A stretch of DNA of 14,403 nt from JAICND01 sp035281425 (GTDB taxonomy: Bacteria; Actinomycetota; Acidimicrobiia; Spongiisociales; ZC4RG35): contig DATEDX010000142.1 of assembly GCA_035281425.1 (NCBI GenBank), positions 1 through 14,403 of the forward strand, in the 5' to 3' direction. Shown here piece by piece: positions 1 through 6,030 of this stretch (positions are counted from its first letter, which is position 1; each line of letters starts with the position of its first letter). A program made the position numbers and the translations under genes. The notes under the pieces were generated by a model. That model searched no databases. It saw only the letters and a list, made by a program, of their open reading frames with translations, and was not told where the DNA came from.

Positions 1-325
1 ACCGCACCAACTCCCGGGTAGCCGCCTCGTCGAGTTTCTTCGGTAGCCAGCGAGACAGGTAATCCACCTCCCAGGCCAGCTTGGCAGCCATCTCCGCCCC
101 CCGCTCCCCGCCCTGTTCGAACTCGGCCCGGGCCTTATCCATCTTCTTGGCGTAAGCCGCGATCACCCGGCGATACAGGTCATCATCAACTTCGCCGGTG
201 AAATCGGGCGAGGTCCTCGCCATGGTCACCTCAGTCTCGATGATCCGGATCAGCTCCCGCCGGGGCGCGTCCTTTTGCCGCATGGCGTCATGCAGCTCGG
301 CTCGCAGTTCTTCTTTGATGGTCAT
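1..325 (-). CDS. GatB/YqeY domain protein, 3' end beyond the window
   Basis: The complement starts with ATG at 325-323 and stays open to the window edge, giving 108 codons that begin MTIKEELRAELHDAMRQKD. A helical N-terminus with AMRQKDAPRRELIRIIETEV, then AAYAKKMDKARAEFEQGG and YLSRWLPKKLDE, follows the pattern of the YqeY family, small proteins resembling the C-terminal tRNA-binding domain of GatB. Family members have about 150 residues, so roughly 40 are missing. A GAAGGAG Shine-Dalgarno at 340-334 lies 8 nt before the ATG. The start overlaps the stop of the upstream phosphodiesterase gene in a 4-bp ATGA, implying translational coupling. The exact role of YqeY proteins is not settled; a link to amidotransferase or tRNA handling is only suggested by homology. 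Confidence 0.8.
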   Translation of the reverse strand, partial: MTIKEELRAELHDAMRQKDAPRRELIRIIETEVTMARTSPDFTGEVDDDLYRRVIAAYAKKMDKARAEFEQGGERGAEMAAKLAWEVDYLSRWLPKKLDEAATRELVR

Positions 326-1038
326 CCCGCCTGCTCCTTCAAGGCTCGGCGCATCGCTCCCGGATCATCGGTGATGATCGCCGACACGCCCAAAGCTGCC
401 AATTCCCGAGCGACGGCCGGGTCATTCAGCGTCCATACCGCCACCGTGAGACCGCCTTCCACCGCCGCTGCTACTGCCGCCGAGTCCGCCCGGGCCAGTT
501 GCCAGTGGGGAATCACGGCCAGGTGACCCTGAGCCAGGGCGTGGCCAACCGCGTCGGTAATGGATCCGCCGGAATCGACCAGCAACCCGGTGGCCACCTG
601 GGGATGGGACGGCCGGATGCTGTCGACGGTTGGCCAGTGAAACGAGGTCAGCAGGTCACCGGCCCGAGCCAAAGCTGCAGTATCCCGAGCTATCTCGTTA
701 TCGGCCTCGAATCCGGGCTCGCCGGGAAGGTTCTTGATCTCGAGATTGAAAGGAAAGTTGGGGAGAGCGGCGAGAGCCTCCTCCAGACTCACCGGCCGGT
801 GCCCATCAGTCAGGTCAAGCTCGCGCAGGACCGGCCAGGCCGTCGAAGAGACCTCGCTACCACCCAATGCCGGGTCATGGGACAGCACCAGAACCCCGTC
901 GGCAGTCCGACGAACGTCGACTTCCACCATGTCCGCCACCGTGGCAGCGGCTTCCAGACCGGCCAGGACGTTGTCTGGGTACCTCGTCGGCCAACCCCGG
1001 TGGCCAATAATCTTGAGTCTGTCTCCAGAAATCTGCAT
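322..1038 (-). CDS. Glycerophosphodiester phosphodiesterase family protein
   Basis: A 238-residue TIM-barrel GDPD, an enzyme family that hydrolyses glycerophosphodiesters to glycerol-3-phosphate and an alcohol. Visible motifs are the N-terminal HRGWP with H13, VEVDVRRTADG with metal ligands E39 and D41, SHD with H54, NLEIK with E100, and a C-terminal WTLNDP followed by ITDDP. The usual PENT motif after the first histidine reads PDN (residues 21-23), a conservative change. There is no signal peptide, so it is probably cytoplasmic. The length is normal for short bacterial members. The ATG at 1038 has no clear Shine-Dalgarno; no in-frame start fits better. It is the first gene of a two-gene unit with the YqeY-like gene (ATGA overlap) and is divergent from whiB across about 117 bp. 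Confidence 0.9.
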   Translation of the reverse strand: MQISGDRLKIIGHRGWPTRYPDNVLAGLEAAATVADMVEVDVRRTADGVLVLSHDPALGGSEVSSTAWPVLRELDLTDGHRPVSLEEALAALPNFPFNLEIKNLPGEPGFEADNEIARDTAALARAGDLLTSFHWPTVDSIRPSHPQVATGLLVDSGGSITDAVGHALAQGHLAVIPHWQLARADSAAVAAAVEGGLTVAVWTLNDPAVARELAALGVSAIITDDPGAMRRALKEQAG

Positions 1039-1048
1039 AAGAAATCGA

Positions 1049-1077
1049 TTGCAGGTCGCCTAACTGCTAAGTACCGT
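1049..1077 (+). promoter_or_regulatory. Candidate whiB promoter (-35/-10)
   Basis: TTGCAG at 1049-1054 and TACCGT at 1072-1077 are 17 bp apart; the second fits the loose actinobacterial -10 pattern TANNNT. Transcription would begin near 1084, giving a leader of about 70 nt that contains the CRP-type dyad. This is the only reasonable pair I could find in the 117-bp gap, but both hexamers are weak matches. Confidence 0.3.
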
Positions 1078-1124
1078 ACGCACCACACCAATCCAATCAC
1101 GCCTCTTCACACGGCCGCCCGGTC

Positions 1125-1142
1125 TTGTGAAGAACTTCACAA
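1125..1142. promoter_or_regulatory. CRP/Cmr-type operator upstream of whiB
   Basis: TTGTGAAGAACTTCACAA is an inverted repeat with two perfect 8-bp arms around a 2-bp centre. It contains TGTGA-N6-TCACA exactly, the consensus for CRP-family cAMP receptor proteins in E. coli and, very similarly, for Rv3676 in M. tuberculosis. It ends 13 bp before the WhiB ATG and abuts the Shine-Dalgarno (AAAGGGA, 1141-1147). An extra half-site, CTTCACA, lies at 1105-1111, exactly 30 bp from the right arm. If the proposed promoter is right the dyad lies in the transcribed leader, which would favour repression; another promoter would change that. Confidence 0.6.
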
Positions 1143-1155
1143 AGGGAATTTGCCC

Positions 1156-1437
1156 ATGGCTACCAACACCCTCACCATCACCACTGAGTGGCGAGACCTG
1201 GCTGCCTGTCTCGATTCTGAGCCCAGCCTCTTCTTCCCCATCGGGAGTACCGGACCGGCGGTAGATCAAATCGTCGCCGCCAAACAGATCTGCGCAGTCT
1301 GCTCCGTGCAAGAGGAGTGCCTCCAATACGCACTCGAGTCCAATCAGGAGTCAGGCGTCTGGGGAGGTTATGCGGAAGATGAACGCCGCCGCCTCCGCAA
1401 GCGCTGGCTGGCGGAACGCCGCCGGCGCGCCAGCTAG
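1156..1437 (+). CDS. whiB: WhiB-family iron-sulfur transcriptional regulator, WhiB1-like
   Basis: A 93-residue WhiB-like protein. Four cysteines, C18, C46, C49 and C55 (C-x27-C-x2-C-x5-C), should hold the 4Fe-4S cluster; the GVWGG turn is at 67-71 and a basic tail (RRRLRKRWLAERRRR) follows for DNA contact. The stretch LFFPIGSTGPAVDQIVAAK closely resembles M. tuberculosis WhiB1 rather than WhiB2, so I place it in the WhiB1 group, whose members bind the region-4 domain of the primary sigma factor and respond to nitric oxide. The ATG at 1156 is preceded by AAAGGGA at 8 nt spacing. The same frame is open far upstream, across the antisense of the phosphodiesterase gene, but that extension is not protein-like. 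Regulation is probably through the adjacent CRP-type dyad. Confidence 0.95.
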   Translation: MATNTLTITTEWRDLAACLDSEPSLFFPIGSTGPAVDQIVAAKQICAVCSVQEECLQYALESNQESGVWGGYAEDERRRLRKRWLAERRRRAS

Positions 1438-1448
1438 CGATCGCTAGC
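1433..1448. repeat. 16-bp perfect palindrome at the whiB stop codon
   Basis: GCTAGCGATCGCTAGC is a perfect palindrome containing the whiB TAG and lying in the 33-bp gap to the convergent DUF3107 gene. As RNA it could fold as a 6-bp stem with a GATC loop. There is no T-tract on either side, so a terminator role is only possible. It also contains the octamer GCGATCGC. Confidence 0.6.
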
Positions 1449-1470
1449 AGTCCCTCCGGGCGGCCGGGCT

Positions 1471-1701
1471 TCATCCGGCGCGGGTAAATCCCACCGAGCG
1501 AGCCTCCGCCTCCTGTTCGATCTCGACGAACGCCACCTTGTCCCGGGGAATACCCACCAGGCGGTGGCGAGTATCTTCGAACCAGAGGATGGCCTCACCG
1601 GTGAAAAAGGCGTTGTCGATCGTCCGTTTGAGCTCGGCGGGGTCGTCGACCTCCAACTCCACCACCCGATCTGCTTCCGCTACGCCGATTCTCACCTTCA
1701 T
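1471..1701 (-). CDS. DUF3107 family protein
   Basis: A 76-residue protein starting MKVRIGVAEADRVVELEVDD and ending VAFVEIEQEAEARSVGFTRAG. It matches the DUF3107 family of small actinobacterial proteins, including M. tuberculosis Rv3208A (TB9.4), which share the V-K/R-I-G start, a central acidic helix and the closing A-Y/F-V-E-I...R-x-V-G-F. No function is established. A TTG directly upstream (1704) is open, but the AGGAGG at 1711-1706 leaves only 1 nt before it and 4 nt before the ATG at 1701, so ATG is chosen. It converges on whiB and is divergent from the LysM gene; a TACGAT at 1736-1731 could be its -10 box. Confidence 0.9.
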   Translation of the reverse strand: MKVRIGVAEADRVVELEVDDPAELKRTIDNAFFTGEAILWFEDTRHRLVGIPRDKVAFVEIEQEAEARSVGFTRAG

Positions 1702-1752
1702 CAATCCTCCTCGACCGCAATCTCGGGGCCATCGTAGGGGAACGCTTACCCC

Positions 1753-1781
1753 TTCCCGATCGGCGGATTATTCGATACGGT
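1753..1781 (+). promoter_or_regulatory. Candidate promoter for a leaderless LysM-protein mRNA
   Basis: TTCCCG (1753-1758) and TACGGT (1776-1781) are 17 bp apart. The TANNNT box ends 6 nt before the GTG start codon at 1788 and there is no Shine-Dalgarno, so transcription would begin at or next to the start codon. That is the usual layout of leaderless actinobacterial genes. The -35 match is poor. Confidence 0.4.
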
Positions 1782-1787
1782 GCCGCA

Positions 1788-2552
1788 GTGGAGCGGATGC
1801 GCGCCGGTCTCGCCCTGGGTGCCTGGCTGGTCTTAGCGGTCGCCGGCCTCCTCGCCCTCCATGGTCTGGGCCGAGCCTTTCCCGCTGAAGCGATCCTCGG
1901 CAACGACCTCGAGTTGGCCCTGGCGGCGGCGCTGCGCCTGGTAGGGCTGGCCGCCGGTTACTGGTTGGTCGCCTCCACAGTTGCTTACCTCGTGGCCGTA
2001 ATGAGCGGCGCCGCCCGGGCCTGGCGGGTGGTGCGCTGGGCCACCTTCCCGCCGATGCGGAGATTGGCTGATCTGGTAGCCGCCCGCACGCTCGTTGCTG
2101 CCCTTGCTTTCCCCGCCCCTCTTGCCAGTGCCGTCGATCCCGGCTACCTCCCGGTGCCGGCGGGCGACCCTCCCCCTCCGCAGAGCACCACCAGTAGCGC
2201 CCCCAACACCACCGCCGGTCCCGATACTTTCCCCTCCGCTACCTCCCTGCCCCCAACCACCAACGCCCCCGCCGTCTCAGACCCTCGCCCCGAAAAGCAG
2301 GCCTCGCCGCCGGTCCCTCCCCGCGCCGAACCGGCGACGAGCCTCGCCGCGATGGAAGTGGTGGTGCAGCCAGGCGACAATATGTGGGATCTGGCGGCAG
2401 CGCGCCTGGCAGTGGTTCTGGGGCGGGATCCGACCAGCCGGGAGATCGTCCCCTACTGGACACGGATGATTGAGGAGAACCAGTCACGGATCAGGTCCGG
2501 CGACCCCGATTTGATCTTCCCCGGGGAGCTGCTTGTCCTGCCCCCGCTTTAG
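1788..2552 (+). CDS. Membrane protein with C-terminal LysM-like domain
   Basis: A 254-residue protein with three parts. Residues 6-28 and 43-72 are strongly hydrophobic membrane segments, and a third, weaker one is near 98-116. Residues 117-188 form a Pro/Thr/Ser-rich linker. Residues 190-254 resemble a LysM peptidoglycan-binding domain: VVVQPGDNMWDLAA at the start, MIEENQSRI in the middle and LIFPGELLVLPPL at the end, with an insertion typical of actinobacterial versions. It is probably a cell-envelope protein with the LysM domain outside the membrane. The GTG at 1788 has no Shine-Dalgarno and may start a leaderless message; ATG at 1797 is the alternative. Its TAG overlaps the convergent prs stop codon. 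Confidence 0.8.
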   Translation: MERMRAGLALGAWLVLAVAGLLALHGLGRAFPAEAILGNDLELALAAALRLVGLAAGYWLVASTVAYLVAVMSGAARAWRVVRWATFPPMRRLADLVAARTLVAALAFPAPLASAVDPGYLPVPAGDPPPPQSTTSSAPNTTAGPDTFPSATSLPPTTNAPAVSDPRPEKQASPPVPPRAEPATSLAAMEVVVQPGDNMWDLAAARLAVVLGRDPTSREIVPYWTRMIEENQSRIRSGDPDLIFPGELLVLPPL

Positions 2553-3520
2553 GTGTTGTCTCCCAGGAAGATCTCCGAAACCGAACTCTCCATGAAGATG
2601 GCATGAAGAGCCTCGGAGAGGATGGGGGCGATGGAGAGGACCTTGAACCGGTCGAGATTGGCGATGTCGGCCGGGACCGGCAAAGTGTTGGTCACGATGA
2701 CCTCTTCGATGGGAGCGTTCTTGAGAAGGTCAACCGCCGGGTCGGAGAGGATGGCATGGGTGGCGGCGATCCGCACCGATAATGCCCCTCGCTCCCGGAT
2801 CAATTCGGCGGCGTTGGTGATGGTGCCGGCGGTGTCGATCATGTCATCGACGATCACGGCATGGTGCCCCTCCACTTCACCGGCCATGTCCCGGGCAGAG
2901 CTGACGTTGTGTTGCTCGGCCTCTCGCCGCTTGTAGACGAAGGCTACCGAGGCGTCGAGATGGCGGGCGTAACGCTCGGCTCTCTTCACTCCACCGGCAT
3001 CGGGAGACACCACCACGGTGGGGCCCTCGAGTTGTGAGCGCAGATAGTCGGTGATGATGGGCAGGGCCGTGAGGTGGTCGAAGGGCACGGGGACGAATCC
3101 CTGCAACTGCCCGGTGTGGAGGTCCACCGACACCAGCCGGTCGGCGCCGGCAGTAACGAAGAGGTCACCCATCAGCCGGGCCGAGATCGGCTCCCGGGGG
3201 AGCACCTTCTTGTCCTGCCGGGAGTAGCCGTAGAAGGGCATCACTGCGGTAATCCGTCGAGCTGACGCCCGTTTCAAGGCATCGATGAGGAGCAGTTGCT
3301 CGATGATGTTGTCGTTGATCGGATGGCTGTGACTTTGCATCACGAAGCAGTCGGCGCCCCGCACACTCTCGGTGGGACGGACGTAGATCTCGCCGTTGGC
3401 AAAGGTGGAGCGATGAAGCGCACCGAGGCGGATACCGAGGGTGTCGGCCACCTCGTCGGCTAACGCCGAGTTGGCTCCTCCCGTGAAGAGCATCATCCGG
3501 TGGCGGCTGACAACGTCCAC
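2549..3520 (-). CDS. prs: Ribose-phosphate pyrophosphokinase (PRPP synthetase)
   Basis: A 323-residue enzyme making PRPP from ribose-5-phosphate and ATP, the entry point to nucleotide, histidine and tryptophan synthesis. Diagnostic motifs are FANGEIYVR (40-48), PFYGYSRQDKK (95-105), DLHTGQ (133-138), SPDAGGVKRAERYA (172-185, flexible-loop and metal region) and the PRPP-binding VDDMIDTAGTI (224-234). The length is typical of class I enzymes. The GTG at 3520 is preceded by GAGGAG at 5 nt spacing inside the end of glmU, only 2 bp after the glmU stop, so the two genes are almost certainly one operon; ATG codons 8-9 residues in are weaker alternatives. The TAA overlaps the stop of the convergent LysM gene. 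Confidence 0.98.
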   Translation of the reverse strand: MDVVSRHRMMLFTGGANSALADEVADTLGIRLGALHRSTFANGEIYVRPTESVRGADCFVMQSHSHPINDNIIEQLLLIDALKRASARRITAVMPFYGYSRQDKKVLPREPISARLMGDLFVTAGADRLVSVDLHTGQLQGFVPVPFDHLTALPIITDYLRSQLEGPTVVVSPDAGGVKRAERYARHLDASVAFVYKRREAEQHNVSSARDMAGEVEGHHAVIVDDMIDTAGTITNAAELIRERGALSVRIAATHAILSDPAVDLLKNAPIEEVIVTNTLPVPADIANLDRFKVLSIAPILSEALHAIFMESSVSEIFLGDNT

Positions 3521-3522
3521 TG

Positions 3523-4911
3523 CTACTCCTCGGGCTCGGCGTTTCGGTGGCGTTCTTCCCGCCGTTCAGCGTAGCCGGGAACCTCTTTCTGCATCGAACG
3601 CTCCACCGCCAGCGCCCCCTCGGCCACATCGCGGGTGATCACCGATCCGGCTCCGGTGACGGCCCGCTTTCCGATGGTCACCGGGGCCACCAGCATGGTG
3701 TCGGAACCGATGAAGGCCTCTTCGCCGATCTCCGTGTGGTGCTTCTGGTAGCCGTCGTAGTTGCAGGTGATGGAACCGGCTCCGACGTTGGCGCCGGCCC
3801 CAATGGTGGCGTCACCCATGTAGGCGAGATGGGGGACCTTGGCGCCCTCGCCGACCTGGGTGTTCTTCATTTCGACGAAGGTGCCGGCCTTGGCCCCCGA
3901 TTGGAGAACGGTGCCGGGGCGGAGGGAGGCGTACGGCCCCACCTCCACTTGGGGACCGATCTCAGCTCTGCGCACCACCGAATACCAAACGTGCGCCCCC
4001 GGCCCCACCACCGAATCGACGATAAAGGCCTCGGGGCCGATCACCGCCCCGGCCCCGACTCGAGTGGCGCCTTCCAGGTGAACTCCGGGATAGAGACGGG
4101 CACCCGCTTCCAGTTCGACCCCGGCGTCGATGTAGACCCGGGAGGGATCCTGCATCCACACCCCCAGCTGCTGCCAGGAGCGGTTGATACGGCGCCGCAG
4201 GACTGCCTCCGCCTCGGCCAGCTGGTCATGGGAGTTGACCCCGAGGACCGCCTCGGCCGCCACCTTGACCACCGCGATCCGGTGGCCGGAGGCGCGGATG
4301 GCAGGAAGGGCGTCAGGGAGGTAGTACTCGCCCTGGGCGTTATCACTCCTCAGGGTTTGCAGAGCCTCAGCGAGAACCTGGCTCCGAAAGGCGTAGATGC
4401 CAGCATTGATCTCGCCGACGTCCGCCTCCTCGGGGGTGGCGTCGCGGTCTTCCACCACCCGGTCGAGGCTGCCGTCCGGGTTGCGGAGAACCCGACCGTA
4501 GCCCGCCGGATCATCCAATTCGGTGGAGACCATCACCGCCTCCGCCTGGCCGGCGGCATCGAGTGCTGACCGATAGACCTCGGGGGTGACCAGAGGCATG
4601 TCCCCGTAAGTGATTAGGACTAGGTCGAGCGCAGCCAAGTCACCAAGGTGGTCGAGCGCCACCGCGGCGGCGTGACCGGTGCCGAGTTGCTGTTCCTGCA
4701 CCGTGGCTTCGACAGTTTCGGGAAGTGAAGCCCGCACCTGCTCGGCGCCGTGGCCGATCACCACGACACATCGCTCCGGTTCCAGGGCCCTGATCGCCTC
4801 CACGGACCAATCGAGCAGCGTGCGCCCCGCGGCGCGATGCAGGACCTTCGGCAGGTCTGACTTCATCCGGGTCCCCTGCCCGGCGGCGAGGATCACGGCG
4901 GCCAGCTTCAT
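3523..4911 (-). CDS. glmU: Bifunctional GlmU: GlcN-1-P acetyltransferase / GlcNAc-1-P uridylyltransferase
   Basis: A 462-residue bifunctional enzyme for the last two steps to UDP-GlcNAc, precursor of peptidoglycan. The N-terminal uridylyltransferase half shows LAAGQGTRMKSDLPKVLH (8-25), QLGTGHA (75-81), YGDMPL (102-107), GYGRV (137-141) and GEINAGIY (166-173). A linker helix near 225-250 leads into a left-handed beta-helix from about 255 with hexapeptide repeats, KNTQVGEGAKVPHLAYMGD (349-367, probable catalytic H361) and GSITCNYDG (379-387). The C-terminus is Glu/Arg-rich. The ATG is preceded by AGGGAG at 4 nt. It lies 28 bp downstream of tRNA-Gln on the same strand and directly before prs, which uses its end as ribosome-binding site. 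Confidence 0.98.
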   Translation of the reverse strand: MKLAAVILAAGQGTRMKSDLPKVLHRAAGRTLLDWSVEAIRALEPERCVVVIGHGAEQVRASLPETVEATVQEQQLGTGHAAAVALDHLGDLAALDLVLITYGDMPLVTPEVYRSALDAAGQAEAVMVSTELDDPAGYGRVLRNPDGSLDRVVEDRDATPEEADVGEINAGIYAFRSQVLAEALQTLRSDNAQGEYYLPDALPAIRASGHRIAVVKVAAEAVLGVNSHDQLAEAEAVLRRRINRSWQQLGVWMQDPSRVYIDAGVELEAGARLYPGVHLEGATRVGAGAVIGPEAFIVDSVVGPGAHVWYSVVRRAEIGPQVEVGPYASLRPGTVLQSGAKAGTFVEMKNTQVGEGAKVPHLAYMGDATIGAGANVGAGSITCNYDGYQKHHTEIGEEAFIGSDTMLVAPVTIGKRAVTGAGSVITRDVAEGALAVERSMQKEVPGYAERREERHRNAEPEE

Positions 4912-4939
4912 GGTTCTCCCTTGTCGGTTTCCCGTCGGG

Positions 4940-5011
4940 CTGGGGGGGCAGGACTCGAACCCGCTCTAACGGAACCAAAATCCGTTGTGCTACCGGTTAC
5001 ACCACCCCCCA
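4940..5011 (-). tRNA. tRNA-Gln (anticodon TTG)
   Basis: The complement folds as a 72-nt cloverleaf. The acceptor stem is T plus six G paired with six C plus A; the D-arm is GTGT/GCAC with an AACCGGTA loop; the anticodon stem is ACGGA/TCCGT with loop TTTTGGT, so the anticodon is TTG for glutamine; the variable loop is 4 nt; the T-arm is GCGGG/CCTGC with loop TTCGAGT. U1-A72 and a G discriminator are hallmarks of bacterial tRNA-Gln. CCA is not encoded (the next bases are CCC). It is transcribed toward glmU. A TAGATT at 5034-5029 could be its -10 box. Confidence 0.95.
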
Positions 5012-5028
5012 TCAGGGCGGGAAGAAGA

Positions 5029-5034
5029 AATCTA
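5029..5034 (-). promoter_or_regulatory. Candidate -10 box for tRNA-Gln
   Basis: TAGATT on the minus strand fits TANNNT and would start transcription near 5022, about 11 nt before the mature tRNA. The matching -35 position falls inside the heptamer repeat (around 5052-5058), where no good TTGACA-like hexamer is seen. This rests on the -10 match alone. Confidence 0.25.
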
Positions 5035-5039
5035 ATGGA

Positions 5040-5095
5040 CGTGAGACGTGAGACGTGAGTGGTGAGTAGTGAGTGGTGAGTGGTGAGTGGTGAGT
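5040..5095. repeat. Heptamer tandem repeat, 8 units
   Basis: Eight contiguous 7-bp units read on the plus strand: CGTGAGA twice, CGTGAGT, GGTGAGT, AGTGAGT, then GGTGAGT three times. The consensus is NGTGAGT (ACTCACN on the minus strand), with only the first and last base varying. The array lies just upstream of tRNA-Gln and covers its likely -35 region. Heptameric arrays of this kind occur in various bacterial intergenic regions and are prone to slippage. No plausible protein uses it. Confidence 0.9.
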
Positions 5096-5117
5096 CGGAA
5101 GGCGGCGGTGCCCCCCT

Positions 5118-5180
5118 CCCCCCTTCGGGGTACTCCCCCCAGCGTCGGCACTGGCGGGCCTCCTGGGGGGAGAAGGGGGG
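5118..5180. terminator. Large GC-rich inverted repeat after ispE, possible terminator
   Basis: Two nested perfect inverted repeats flank a 20-nt loop. The inner arms are CTCCCCCCAG (5133-5142) and CTGGGGGGAG (5163-5172), 10 bp. The outer arms are CCCCCCTT (5118-5125) and AAGGGGGG (5173-5180), 8 bp, offset by a short bulge on one side. The structure begins one base past the ispE TAA. There is no U-tract on either strand, so if it terminates transcription it is of the U-less type reported in actinobacteria. It could equally stabilise the ispE mRNA end or be a REP-like repeat. Confidence 0.5.
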
Positions 5181-5181
5181 A

Positions 5182-6030
5182 TTAGACGGCCTTGGGACCA
5201 TGCGGACGTGGCGTGGCTGCTATTGCCGCCCGGAGCGAAGAGGGCGTCGTCGCCATGGCCGAGGTGGCTTCCTCGAGATCCCCGAAGAACGCAAAGAGGG
5301 CCGGCCCGCTACCCGTCATCAGCAGGGGCCGCTCGAGAAGAGCGGACATTTCTGAAATCCAATCCGCCAGGTCGGGATGCAGATCGATGGCGGCGGGGGT
5401 GAGGTCGTTGCGAAGCGGCCCCAAGGGGCGGAGGGAAGGGGGAAGCCGCCGGCCCGCCAATTCGGGTCCGGTGGGCTCTCCCAGTAGATCCCAAGCGCCG
5501 TAGACGGAGGCAGTGGCCAGCTCGAACGGAGGCACCACCACCCCCAAGGCGTAGTCCGGCGCAACCTGGAGGGGATCGACCTGCTCTCCGTAACCCTCCA
5601 TCCAGGCGGTTCCCCCGACCATGAGGAACGGCACGTCGGCGCCGACTTGGGGAGCGACTGCCTCGGCCAGCACCGGAGATACCCGGGCGAGACGAGCGGT
5701 GGCGAGCAGGGAAGCGGCGGCGTCACTTGACCCTCCGCCCAGCCCGGCCGCCGCCGGGATCCGCTTCTCCAACCGGATGTTCAGATAAGGCCGAGTAAGG
5801 CCGGCCGCCTGGCGCAGGGCGGCAATCGCCTTCCACACCAAGTTGTCTCCGCCTTCGGGCAGGTCGGCTCCTTCCACCGTGAGTTCATCGGAGCCGGCCT
5901 CCTCGAAGGTCAGGTAGTCCACCCAATCGATGGTCTGCACCAACGAACGGAGCGGGTGATGACCGCCGGCATCGCCCCGCCCGACGAGCAGGCTCAGGTT
6001 TAGCTTGGCCGGGGCCTCCCACCGACTCAT
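5182..6030 (-). CDS. ispE: 4-diphosphocytidyl-2-C-methyl-D-erythritol kinase
   Basis: A 282-residue GHMP kinase of the MEP pathway, phosphorylating CDP-ME toward IPP and DMAPP. The N-terminal APAKLNLSL carries K9; the ATP-binding glycine-rich loop is PAAAGLGGGSSDAA (92-105); the catalytic aspartate is D132 in VGADVPF; the third GHMP motif is TGSGPALFAFF near 239-249. All key residues are present and the length is usual. The start overlaps the rsmA stop by 4 bp (ATGA), so it is translated as part of the tatD-rsmA-ispE operon, in the order of the mycobacterial locus. It is the last gene of that operon; the TAA is followed at once by the large inverted repeat. Confidence 0.97.
   Translation of the reverse strand: MSRWEAPAKLNLSLLVGRGDAGGHHPLRSLVQTIDWVDYLTFEEAGSDELTVEGADLPEGGDNLVWKAIAALRQAAGLTRPYLNIRLEKRIPAAAGLGGGSSDAAASLLATARLARVSPVLAEAVAPQVGADVPFLMVGGTAWMEGYGEQVDPLQVAPDYALGVVVPPFELATASVYGAWDLLGEPTGPELAGRRLPPSLRPLGPLRNDLTPAAIDLHPDLADWISEMSALLERPLLMTGSGPALFAFFGDLEEATSAMATTPSSLRAAIAATPRPHGPKAV

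Noticed and set aside
499..1155. Upstream extension of the WhiB reading frame
   Set aside because: The added residues are the antisense of the phosphodiesterase gene and cross the promoter region; the WhiB domain begins right after the ATG at 1156, which has its own Shine-Dalgarno.
3547..4569. A 340-codon plus-strand open frame
   Set aside because: It is exactly antisense to glmU, rich in Gly, Asp and His in a codon-shadow pattern, has no Shine-Dalgarno and no recognisable motif. High GC creates such frames opposite real genes.
5040..5095. CRISPR array
   Set aside because: Units are 7 bp and directly adjacent with no spacers, and no cas gene is present.
4908..5201. Minus-strand open frame through tRNA-Gln and the repeats
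   Set aside because: It translates the tRNA and the heptamer array into low-complexity sequence; the region is better explained as non-coding.
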